DNA of 8,565 bases from Treponema sp. (GTDB taxonomy: Bacteria > Spirochaetota > Spirochaetia > Treponematales > Breznakiellaceae). Positions 1 to 5,277 of the stretch are shown piece after piece. Made by a program: the position numbers and the translations under genes. The number at the start of each line of letters is the position of its first letter. Positions within the stretch are counted from its first letter, which is position 1. The stretch lies in assembly GCA_031258265.1 (NCBI GenBank), contig JAIRNB010000246.1:1-8565 (forward strand), in the 5' to 3' direction. Under the pieces are notes generated by a model. It searched no databases. It was not told the DNA's origin and worked only from the letters and a program-made list of their open reading frames with translations.

Positions 1-158
1 GGGGCCACGGTCTCCAGCAGGGTAAAGCTGGGGGCCACCAGGTACTTATGCTTCCCGTCTTTAAGCTGGGTTACCAGGGCTCCGGCAAGTTCCGCCGCCT
101 CGGAACGGGTCTTGTGCATCTTCCAGTTCCCGGCAATGTAATACGGTCTATCGCTCAT
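1..158 (-). CDS. tpiA: Triosephosphate isomerase, N-terminal part (cut by window edge)
   Basis: Triosephosphate isomerase interconverts dihydroxyacetone phosphate and glyceraldehyde 3-phosphate in cytoplasmic glycolysis. Only the first 52 codons lie in the window. Read on the minus strand from the ATG at 158, the protein begins MSDRPYYIAGNWKMHKT. It contains the family's N-terminal AGNWKM segment, whose Asn and Lys bind substrate, and then VAPSFTLLETVA, which matches the usual 'PPF/APSFTxL' beta strand. The start is supported by the Shine-Dalgarno AAAGGAG at 164-170, five bases upstream. It lies 94 bp downstream of pgk on the same strand, so it is probably the last visible gene of a gap-pgk-tpiA operon. 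No separate promoter is visible in the gap. The identification rests on the motifs plus context. The rest of the enzyme, including the catalytic His and Glu, lies outside the window. Confidence 0.9.
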   Translation of the reverse strand, partial: MSDRPYYIAGNWKMHKTRSEAAELAGALVTQLKDGKHKYLVAPSFTLLETVA

Positions 159-193
159 ATATACTCCTTTGCTCCTTTGAGTCTGTTTCCATG

Positions 194-230
194 GGCCTGT
201 TCCAAAACCCAGCCGGTTTCGGAACAGACC
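194..230 (-). other. RNA hairpin between pgk and tpiA
   Basis: Arms 194-209 and 215-230 pair over 16 positions with a 5-nt loop (210-214). Two positions (196/228 and 204/220) are C-A on the plus strand but G-U in the minus-strand transcript, so the stem is continuous only in the operon's mRNA. No U-run follows it in the sense direction, so it is not a classical intrinsic terminator. A second partial copy of the 3' arm (181-190, GGAAACAGAC in the mRNA) lies between the hairpin and the tpiA Shine-Dalgarno. It could pair alternatively with the 5' arm. A role in mRNA processing, stability or attenuation is inferred. Confidence 0.55.
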
Positions 231-252
231 TTTTCTAAAAAATCAGAGGCCC

Positions 253-1515
253 TTATGCGCGGCATACTTCAATGCCGGGGAGCTTTTTACCCTCCAGCAG
301 TTCCAGGGAGGCCCCGCCGCCGGTGGAAACATGGCTCATCTTAGCGGCCAGGTGGAATTTGTTTACCGCGGCCACCGAATCGCCGCCCCCCACCACCGTA
401 ATGGCCCCCCCGGCGGTGGCCCCCGCCACAAGTTTAGCCAGTTCTTCGGTGCCCTTGGCAAAGGAATCGAACTCAAAGACCCCAACCGGGCCGTTCCAGA
501 CGATGGTCTTGGCCCTGGAAATGACCTCTTTATACTTGGCGAGAGTCTTGGGGCCCACATCCAGGCCCATCAGGTTATCGGGAAGGTCCTGGCCATCCAC
601 CGGGACCGGAACCACGGCGGCGTCAAATTTATCCGCCCCCACCTGGTCCACGGGGAGGACAATCTCCACCTTTAAGGAGGCGGCGGTGTCGAGAATCTTC
701 CGGGCGGTGTCAAGCTGGTCATCCTCCACCAGGGACTTGCCGATCTTATGCCCCTGGGCTTTAAGGAAGGTGTAGGCCATGCCGCCGCCGATCACCAGGG
801 CGCCGGAGTTCTTCAAAAGGCTTTCCAGGACGGCGATCTTGGAGCTTACCTTGGCCCCGCCGATAATCGCCGCCAGGGGTTTTTGAGGATTGGTAACAAT
901 GGGCTCCAGGTAGTCCACCTCTTTTTCCATAAGGAAACCGGCCGCCGACAGGGGAACAAATTTAGCGATACTGGCGGTGGAGGCGTGATCCCGGTGGGCG
1001 GTGCCAAAGGCGTCGTTGACGAAAATGTCCCCGTAGGAGGCCAGCTCTTTTGCCAGCTTATCCCGCTCCGCCCCGTCCTTGGCGGTTTCCTCCTTGTGGA
1101 AACGGGTATTCTCCAGCATGACGACGGTTCCCGCCGGCTGGCCGTCGATAAAGCTTTTTTTGCCATAACAGCCGTCTTCCCCGGCAAAGACCACGGGTTT
1201 CCCCAGTTTTTTTGCCAGGTACTCCGCCACCGGGGCCATCCGGTGTTTGCCCCGGATATAGGCGGCCTCATCAAAGCTTTTGCCGTCCTTTTCCGCCTTT
1301 TCCTTCGCTTTGGCGGCGTCCTTGGAGGGGTCCCCCAGGTGGGACATCAGGGTAAGGGTCTTTACCCCCTGGTCCAGGATATACTTGATGGTGGGGATAG
1401 CCGCCACGATGCGGGTATCGTCCTGCACCACCCCGTCCTTCATCGGAACATTGAAATCCACCCGCATGATGATCCGCTTGCCCTTCAGGTCAAGAGATTT
1501 AACGGTCTTGATCAT
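253..1515 (-). CDS. pgk: Phosphoglycerate kinase
   Basis: Phosphoglycerate kinase transfers the acyl phosphate of 1,3-bisphosphoglycerate to ADP, the first ATP-yielding step of glycolysis, in the cytoplasm. The protein is 420 aa and complete. Recognisable segments are the family signature RVDFNVP (residues 18-24), SHLGDP, LENTRFHKEE, VNDAFGTAHRDHAS, GGAKVSSKI, GGGMAYTFLKAQG, WNGPVGVFE, the nucleotide-binding GGGDS (about 376-380) and the C-terminal STGGGASLE. A charged Lys/Asp/Glu-rich insert follows SHLGDP. It makes the protein slightly longer than the common ~395-aa bacterial form and close to the ~416-aa type. The frame stays open upstream to 1608, but the ATG at 1515 is preferred. It has AGAGGAG at 1523-1529 with 7-base spacing, and it gives MIKTVKSLDLKGKRIIMRVDFN, the normal Pgk N terminus. 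It lies between gap and tpiA on the same strand, 167 bp after gap. Confidence 0.97.
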   Translation of the reverse strand: MIKTVKSLDLKGKRIIMRVDFNVPMKDGVVQDDTRIVAAIPTIKYILDQGVKTLTLMSHLGDPSKDAAKAKEKAEKDGKSFDEAAYIRGKHRMAPVAEYLAKKLGKPVVFAGEDGCYGKKSFIDGQPAGTVVMLENTRFHKEETAKDGAERDKLAKELASYGDIFVNDAFGTAHRDHASTASIAKFVPLSAAGFLMEKEVDYLEPIVTNPQKPLAAIIGGAKVSSKIAVLESLLKNSGALVIGGGMAYTFLKAQGHKIGKSLVEDDQLDTARKILDTAASLKVEIVLPVDQVGADKFDAAVVPVPVDGQDLPDNLMGLDVGPKTLAKYKEVISRAKTIVWNGPVGVFEFDSFAKGTEELAKLVAGATAGGAITVVGGGDSVAAVNKFHLAAKMSHVSTGGGASLELLEGKKLPGIEVCRA

Positions 1516-1584
1516 ACATTCACTCCTCTGGGAGCCAATCCCAAAACCCCGCCGGCCCCGGGAAAGCCCTGTCAAAAAAGAAAA

Positions 1585-1659
1585 GTCCACGGATTGCACA
1601 GAACCCACAGACCGGTTTAACCGTCACCCCGTCCGTGTAGATCCGTGAAACCCGCGGAC
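1585..1659 (-). other. Long imperfect hairpin in the gap-pgk spacer
   Basis: Arms 1585-1612 and 1631-1659 form an imperfect inverted repeat around an 18-nt loop. By hand alignment about 25 positions pair. Four of these are G-U in the minus-strand (sense) RNA and would be A-C mismatches in the opposite strand. The interior also holds CGGTT/AACCG (1613-1622). Each arm is itself a run of degenerate 9-mers of the form TCYGTGNNN, in opposite orientation in the two arms. No U-run follows. It lies inside the operon, between the gap stop and the pgk start, so an mRNA processing or partial-termination role is plausible but unproven. Confidence 0.5.
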
Positions 1660-1682
1660 CCCATAGCCGCGGAATTCTCCGC

Positions 1683-2747
1683 TTATTTCTTGCTGTCGAT
1701 ATACTTAAGCAGGTCTACGATCTTATTGGAGTAACCCCACTCGTTGTCGTACCAGGACACCACCTTGAAGAACCGCTTCTCCCCAGGGAGGTTGTTCTGC
1801 AGGGTAGCCAGGCTGTCGTAAATAGATGTGTGGGTATTGTGGATGATGTCGGTGGAGACAATCTCGTCGGCCTGGAACTCCAGCACCCCCTTCAGGTAGC
1901 TTTCGGAAGCCTTCTTAAAGGCGGCGTTGATCTCCTCAATGGAAGTATCCTTAACCGTCCGGAAGGTCAGGTCCACCACGGAACCGGTGGGGGTAGGAAC
2001 CCGGAAACTCATCCCCGTCAGCTTACCCTTGGTTTCGGGAAGCACTTCGCCCACCGCCTTGGCGGCGCCGGTGGTGGAGGGAATAATATTTACCGCCGCG
2101 GCCCGGCCGCCCCGCCAGTCCTTCTTGGAAGGCCCGTCCACCGTCTTCTGGGTGGCGGTATAGGAGTGGATAGTAGTCATAAGGCCGGTTTCAATGCCGA
2201 AACCCTCTTTCAGCAGCACATATACAATCGGGGCAAGACAGTTAGTAGTACAACTGGCGTTGGAAATAACATGATCGGCGGCGGGATCGTACTTTTCATT
2301 GTTCACCCCCATCACAAAGGTGGGGATCTTCTTCTCCTTCCCCTTGGCCGGGGCGGAGATAATAACCTTCTTGGCCCCCGCTTCCAGGTGCCCAAAAGCC
2401 TTGTCATCGGTAAAAAGCCCGGTGGATTCAATCACATAGTCCACCCCCAGCTTGCCCCAGGGAAGATTTTTCAGCTCCCGTTCCGCCATAACGCAGCGGA
2501 CTTCGTGGCCGTTCACCACCAAAATATCATCTTCCTCGGCGCCGGCGCTCTTTTTCGTCTCGATCTTCGCCTGCAGCTTCCCCTGGGTTGAGTCATATTT
2601 GAGCTGATAGGCAAAATATTTAGCATCGGTAGAAATATCAGTTACCGCCACCACGTCAATTTTGTCCTTCCCCAGCAGGTTTTGCCCAACTATGGACTGG
2701 AATACCAAGCGGCCAATACGGCCAAATCCGTTAATCGCAACCTTCAT
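1683..2747 (-). CDS. gap: Glyceraldehyde-3-phosphate dehydrogenase, type I
   Basis: This NAD-dependent phosphorylating enzyme oxidises glyceraldehyde 3-phosphate to 1,3-bisphosphoglycerate, the substrate of the downstream pgk product. The protein is 354 aa. It starts with the Rossmann motif MKVAINGFGRIGR, and Asp37 in AVTDIST fits NAD preference. The active-site signature SNASCTTNC places the nucleophile at Cys166, and TTIHSYT gives the general-base His near 194. RAAAVNIIPSTTGAAKAVG, FRVPTPTGSV and SWYDNEWGYSN are also intact. It is longer than the usual ~335 aa because of a charged insert around residues 62-74 and an insert just before FFKVVSWYDN. In-frame ATGs lie upstream at 2759 and 2777, but 2777 is upstream of the predicted transcription start. 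The ATG at 2747 has GGGGG (2753-2757) five bases before it and gives the standard N terminus. It is the first gene of the operon. Confidence 0.97.
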   Translation of the reverse strand: MKVAINGFGRIGRLVFQSIVGQNLLGKDKIDVVAVTDISTDAKYFAYQLKYDSTQGKLQAKIETKKSAGAEEDDILVVNGHEVRCVMAERELKNLPWGKLGVDYVIESTGLFTDDKAFGHLEAGAKKVIISAPAKGKEKKIPTFVMGVNNEKYDPAADHVISNASCTTNCLAPIVYVLLKEGFGIETGLMTTIHSYTATQKTVDGPSKKDWRGGRAAAVNIIPSTTGAAKAVGEVLPETKGKLTGMSFRVPTPTGSVVDLTFRTVKDTSIEEINAAFKKASESYLKGVLEFQADEIVSTDIIHNTHTSIYDSLATLQNNLPGEKRFFKVVSWYDNEWGYSNKIVDLLKYIDSKK

Positions 2748-2779
2748 AGGAACCCCCATATCAATAATTTTATACACAT

Positions 2780-2808
2780 ATCATAGTGAACAGGGGTATC
2801 CGCGTCAA
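2780..2808 (-). promoter_or_regulatory. Sigma70-type promoter of the gap-pgk-tpiA operon
   Basis: On the minus strand, TTGACG (2803-2808) is followed after exactly 17 bases by TATGAT (2780-2785). This predicts a transcription start near 2773 and a leader of about 26 nt before the gap ATG at 2747. It also excludes the in-frame ATG at 2777 as the start. The match to consensus suggests constitutive, strong expression. No operator was recognised. Confidence 0.75.
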
Positions 2809-2841
2809 TGTATGGGCCTTCCATTCGGAATTTGGGCGCAT

Positions 2842-3065
2842 CCCCGGCCCTGCGGGCCGGGGACCGGGCTATCGCTGCAATTCCTCAGCCCGCCTGCGGC
2901 GGGCTTCCGGTATTTCCGCTCTATCCCTCGCGCGAGGAAAGCAGCCGAAGGCTGTAAATTAGATAATGCGGCTTCGCGTAGCGCCTCCGTATGCCCCAAA
3001 ATTGAAAAATGCGCCTCAGCTTTAGCTGAGGCAGTGCGCGTGCGGCCCAAAGCGCAGGTTTGGGC
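2842..3065. repeat. Cluster of short perfect palindromes (left half of the gene-free region)
   Basis: Perfect inverted repeats in order: 2842-2850/2854-2862 (9 bp, loop TGC); 2887-2894/2898-2905 (8 bp, loop TGC); 2926-2937 (12-bp palindrome CCTCGCGCGAGG); 2942-2946/2950-2954 (5 bp, loop GAA); 3013-3020/3025-3032 (8 bp, loop TTTA); 3045-3051/3059-3065 (7 bp, loop GCGCAGG). On one strand or the other, three of these have a C-GNA-G triloop (GCA on the minus strand at 2851-2853 and 2895-2897, GAA on the plus strand at 2947-2949). That is the closing geometry known for unusually stable DNA mini-hairpins. The stretch 2863-2937 looks modular and may be an interspersed intergenic repeat. No gene is supported here. 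Confidence 0.7.
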
Positions 3066-3129
3066 TGGAACAAAAGCCCCCTACCGGCAGGCTGTATATT
3101 AACAAACGGTATGGGTGATTGACACCTGC

Positions 3130-3152
3130 GGCGGGCGCGGTACGCGCCCGCC
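3130..3152. repeat. Perfect 10-bp G+C hairpin
   Basis: GGCGGGCGCG (3130-3139) and CGCGCCCGCC (3143-3152) are perfect reverse complements around the 3-nt loop GTA. No T-run follows on either strand, so it is not a canonical terminator. It begins the right half of the gene-free region and may belong to the same structured element as 3171-3287. Confidence 0.7.
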
Positions 3153-3170
3153 AGGCTGGGGGGTAGCGGA

Positions 3171-3287
3171 ATAACCGCTGACGCGGTTATGAAGCGGAGG
3201 GGGGGCCAGACCCTAAGCGCGCTGCAGGCGCGGCTGCGGACCAGGGACCCGCAGGGTCCCGTTTGACCGTGGTAGCGGGCCCCCCCT
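3171..3287. other. Possible structured RNA or DNA element with a closing stem
   Basis: The 8-bp hairpin ATAACCGC/GCGGTTAT (3171-3178/3183-3190, loop TGAC) is followed by a perfect 10-bp stem, AGGGGGGGCC (3198-3207) with GGCCCCCCCT (3278-3287). That stem encloses 70 nt. The enclosed part holds another perfect hairpin, GGGACCC/GGGTCCC (3244-3250/3254-3260, loop GCA). The arrangement of a closing helix over internal hairpins is what a folded RNA or a recombination or replication site would show. There is no long ORF with family motifs. It lies just upstream of the promoter of the NifH-like gene. The function is unknown. Confidence 0.45.
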
Positions 3288-3301
3288 TAAAAAGCATGGG
3301 C

Positions 3302-3331
3302 TTGACAGGGAATCGGCCTTTCAACTATGGT
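3302..3331 (+). promoter_or_regulatory. Sigma70-type promoter of the NifH-like operon
   Basis: TTGACA (3302-3307) is a perfect -35 box. It is followed after 18 bases by TATGGT (3326-3331), predicting a start near 3338 and a leader of about 45 nt. The 8-bp palindrome ATTGCAAT (3339-3346) sits at the predicted start and could be an operator. No sigma54 (-24/-12) element was found, unlike many classical nif promoters. Confidence 0.6.
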
Positions 3332-3357
3332 ATTTCTGATTGCAATATCTTAGTAAT

Positions 3358-3376
3358 CTTATAGGACTTATAGGAG
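3358..3376 (+). promoter_or_regulatory. Ribosome binding site within a 9-bp tandem repeat
   Basis: CTTATAGGA occurs twice back to back (3358-3366 and 3367-3375). The second copy supplies AGGAG (3372-3376). This lies six bases before the ATG at 3383 but only three before the in-frame GTG at 3380, so ATG 3383 is preferred. The first copy carries a second AGGA nine bases further upstream. Confidence 0.6.
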
Positions 3377-3382
3377 CCAGTG

Positions 3383-4258
3383 ATGGGCAAGAAGCTAAAG
3401 CAGATCGCCATATACGGGAAGGGGGGGATCGGGAAATCTACCACCACGTCGAATCTCAGCGCCGCCCTGGCGGAGATGGGGCTGAAGGTTATGCAGTTCG
3501 GCTGCGATCCCAAAAGCGATTCTACCAATACGTTGCGGGACGGCAAGTTTATTCCCACGGTGCTGGATACCCTGCGGGAACGGTCGGCGGTAAAGGCCCA
3601 GGATGTGATTTTTGAGGGTTTCAACGGTACTTACTGTGTGGAGGCGGGGGGGCCGGCTCCGGGGGTGGGCTGTGCGGGGCGGGGGATCATAACCGCGGTG
3701 GAGCTTTTTAAGCAGCAGCGGATTTTTGAGGAACTGGACCTGGATCTGGTGATCTTCGATGTCCTGGGGGATGTGGTCTGCGGGGGTTTTGCCGTACCGA
3801 TCCGGGAGGGGATAGCGGAGCATGTGTTTACCGTGTCTTCTTCGGATTTTATGTCGATCTACGCTTCCAACAACCTTTTTAAGGGGATAAGCAAGTATTC
3901 CAATTCGGGGGGGGCCCTGCTGGGCGGGGTAATTGCCAATTCCATGGGGCCTCCCTATTCCCGGGAGATTATCGACGATTTTGTGGGCCAGACCGGGACG
4001 GCGGTGGTGGAGTACATCCCCCGCTCTGTCACCGTTACCCAAAGTGAACTCCAGGGGAAGACTACTATCGAGGCGGCCCCCCAGTCCGCCCAGGCGGAGG
4101 TGTACCGTTCTTTGGCCCGGAAGATCGCCGCCCATGACGCATCAAAGGCCCCCTCGCCCCTGGAGGCCGCGGCCCTTAGGGGCTGGGCGGCCCTCTGGGC
4201 GGACAGGCTCCTGGCCCTGGAACAGGGGAAGGTAAGTTCCCCGGGGGAACTGATTTAG
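3383..4258 (+). CDS. nifH: NifH-like (group IV type) nitrogenase iron protein homologue
   Basis: This is a homodimeric P-loop ATPase of the NifH/BchL/CfbC family, which passes electrons from a 4Fe-4S cluster to a partner reductase on ATP hydrolysis. The 291-aa length is typical. Visible features are the P-loop YGKGGIGKSTT (residues 11-21), switch I CDPKSDST (41-48), cluster ligands Cys97 in GVGCAGRG and Cys133 in DVVCGGFA, Arg100 at the ADP-ribosylation position of true NifH, and switch II DVLGD. The motif VSSSDFMSIYASNN replaces the CSGEMMAMYAANN of classical NifH, and the C terminus is divergent. This points to the nitrogenase-like group IV rather than molybdenum nitrogenase. No NifD, NifK or NifB homologue is encoded here. 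The substrate therefore cannot be read from the window, and nitrogen fixation should not be assumed. ATG 3383 is chosen over GTG 3380 on Shine-Dalgarno spacing. Confidence 0.9.
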   Translation: MGKKLKQIAIYGKGGIGKSTTTSNLSAALAEMGLKVMQFGCDPKSDSTNTLRDGKFIPTVLDTLRERSAVKAQDVIFEGFNGTYCVEAGGPAPGVGCAGRGIITAVELFKQQRIFEELDLDLVIFDVLGDVVCGGFAVPIREGIAEHVFTVSSSDFMSIYASNNLFKGISKYSNSGGALLGGVIANSMGPPYSREIIDDFVGQTGTAVVEYIPRSVTVTQSELQGKTTIEAAPQSAQAEVYRSLARKIAAHDASKAPSPLEAAALRGWAALWADRLLALEQGKVSSPGELI

Positions 4259-4319
4259 GGGCCGTTTTTTACGGTTTTTCAGGGCCGCTTTGTGCGGTTT
4301 TTGGGGCCGCTTTTGCGGC
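4259..4319 (+). terminator. Three tandem hairpins, two with T-runs, between the NifH-like and NifX-like genes
   Basis: Three units of about 22 nt start with GGGCCG. The hairpins are CCGT/ACGG (4262-4265/4271-4274) followed by TTTTT; CCGC/GCGG (4285-4288/4294-4297) followed by TTTTT; and GCCGC/GCGGC (4306-4310/4315-4319, loop TTTT). The stems are short (4-5 bp), so each is at best a weak intrinsic terminator. In series they could cut read-through into the downstream gene. Confidence 0.45.
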
Positions 4320-4352
4320 ATGCTTTTACGGATCGTTCATTAAGGAGCCGCT

Positions 4353-4715
4353 ATGGCATGGAGAATCGCGATTACCAGCGCCGATGATGTGTTGATAAAC
4401 CAGCACTTTGGGCATGCCCGCTGGTTTGTTATCAGGGACCTGGAAGCCGACGGGACAAGCGTCTCCCTGGGGCGGCGGGAAATACCGCAAGTCTGCGGGC
4501 CGGGGGATCACGGCGAATCCGCCTGGCCCGCCGTGGTGGAGGCCCTAAAGGACTGTAAGGCGCTGATCACCGCGAAAATCGGGCCGGGGCCCAGAAAACG
4601 GCTGGAACTGGCGGGCATCCCGGTCTATGAACAGCCCTCCCCCATTGACGAGGCCCTTAACATGCTGGCCCTGTACTACAAACGGGCTAAGGTCCGGCAG
4701 CCTGCCGCCATATAG
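4353..4715 (+). CDS. NifX/NifB C-terminal-like dinitrogenase iron-molybdenum cofactor biosynthesis domain protein
   Basis: This 120-aa protein is essentially one domain of the family (NifX, NafY, NifB C terminus, Pfam Nitro_FeMo-Co) that binds or carries metal-cluster precursors. Evidence is the characteristic INQHFGHARWF (residues 15-25, with His18 and His21), Cys48 in PQVCGPGDHG, and the second half KIGPGPRKRLELAGIPVYE (75-93) followed by a helix. There is no radical-SAM domain, so it is not a full NifB. ATG 4353 has AAGGAG (4342-4347) five bases upstream. It lies 94 bp after the NifH-like gene on the same strand, probably in the same operon. A cluster-carrier role for the partner of the NifH-like protein is inferred. 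Members of this family also occur outside nif systems, so the exact function is open. Confidence 0.8.
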   Translation: MAWRIAITSADDVLINQHFGHARWFVIRDLEADGTSVSLGRREIPQVCGPGDHGESAWPAVVEALKDCKALITAKIGPGPRKRLELAGIPVYEQPSPIDEALNMLALYYKRAKVRQPAAI

Positions 4716-4757
4716 ATTTGCGGGTTTGGGCGGCTTTTTGCGAAAAAAACGACAATT

Positions 4758-4784
4758 CCGCCGGACTTGTGAGAGAACCGGCGG
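4758..4784. repeat. Inverted repeat downstream of the NifX-like gene
   Basis: CCGCCGG (4758-4764) and CCGGCGG (4778-4784) form a 7-bp stem with a 13-nt loop, 42 bp after the stop. No T-run follows on the plus strand, so it is a poor terminator. It may still block 3' exonucleases. Confidence 0.35.
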
Positions 4785-4791
4785 GGCTGTT

Positions 4792-4910
4792 GAGGCTGTC
4801 GAATTAGTCCCTCGGCAGATCAATAACCACTGTATATAGTGTTATTTTTAACTGAATATGCGCTATATGTAGTGTAGTAAAGCCGTAAAACAGAGTTTTC
4901 CGACAGCCTC
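4792..4910. mobile_element. Possible 119-bp MITE-like element
   Basis: GAGGCTGTCG (4792-4801) and CGACAGCCTC (4901-4910) are perfect 10-bp terminal inverted repeats. They bound a 119-bp A+T-richer segment with no ORF. GAGGCTGTC-type termini resemble those I recall for some IS families such as IS1182-like elements, but I cannot check this here. No clear target-site duplication flanks it. Inside are two related 14-mers, CACTGTATATAGTG (4828-4841) and CGCTATATGTAGTG (4861-4874), 33 bp apart. They differ only by transitions. The element lies between the NifX-like gene and the end of mazF. Confidence 0.35.
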
Positions 4911-4944
4911 GTCGTTATGTGCAGTGCCGCATTTTGTACAGTTC

Positions 4945-5277
4945 TTATTTTTCTGTCTCAATAAATCCATTTACTATGTCAATAACATCAAATAAAATTT
5001 CTTCAGGAATATTTTCAATGTATTCAAAATTACGAGCGTTAATGTCAAGTGTCCTTACTTGATCACAAAGAATTACTCCAGATGTTTTGGTTCTTTCGTC
5101 TAATTTTATATGGAATGGATGTTCTTTATCCCTGCTTGTTATTGGACAAACAATAGCCAATTTTGAAAAATTATTAAAACTTCTATTGCTCACAACCAAA
5201 GCAGGCCGTCTACCCCGCTGTTCATGGCCTGTTTGTGGATCAAAATCAAGCCAAATTATACCGCCTTGTTTTACCAT
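4945..5277 (-). CDS. mazF: MazF/PemK-family mRNA interferase toxin
   Basis: MazF-family toxins are cytoplasmic ribosome-independent endoribonucleases that cut mRNA at short sequences and are held inactive by MazE. The predicted protein is 110 aa, normal for the family. It starts MVKQGGIIWLDFDP and carries the conserved GHEQRGRRPALVVSN loop (residues 17-31) and CPITSR (44-49). Arg24 and Thr47 correspond to the catalytic Arg/Thr pair known for MazF. GVILCDQVRTLD matches the later beta strand. An in-frame ATG at 5304 would add nine residues, but ATG 5277 gives the standard N terminus and overlaps the antitoxin stop by 7 bp (ATGGTAA), a typical coupling in these operons. The region is clearly richer in A+T than the genes on either side, suggesting horizontal transfer. 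Confidence 0.9.
   Translation of the reverse strand: MVKQGGIIWLDFDPQTGHEQRGRRPALVVSNRSFNNFSKLAIVCPITSRDKEHPFHIKLDERTKTSGVILCDQVRTLDINARNFEYIENIPEEILFDVIDIVNGFIETEK

Noticed and set aside
1547..1575. TTGACA on the minus strand (1570-1575) as an internal pgk promoter
   Set aside because: No -10-like hexamer occurs 16-18 bases downstream. The sequence there is G+C-rich (GCGGGG).
1516..1608. N-terminal extension of Pgk by 31 codons
   Set aside because: It lies upstream of a well-placed Shine-Dalgarno and adds sequence unlike any Pgk. The ATG at 1515 gives the standard N terminus.
2662..3102. ORFs of 146 codons (plus) and 81 codons (minus, 2805-3050) in the gene-free region
   Set aside because: They run through perfect hairpins and the gap promoter, lack Shine-Dalgarno sequences and show no family motifs.
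2842..3290. CRISPR array
   Set aside because: The palindromes differ in sequence and spacing. There is no regular repeat-spacer pattern and no cas gene.
3395..4135. 246-codon minus-strand ORF opposite the NifH-like gene
   Set aside because: It is a shadow of a high-G+C gene whose plus-strand frame has all NifH family motifs. The same holds for the ORFs opposite gap (1830-2591) and pgk (748-1620).
4888..4900. AAAAC-AGA-GTTTT as a terminator of mazEF
   Set aside because: The stem is only five A+T-rich pairs, and no T-run follows it in the minus-strand direction.
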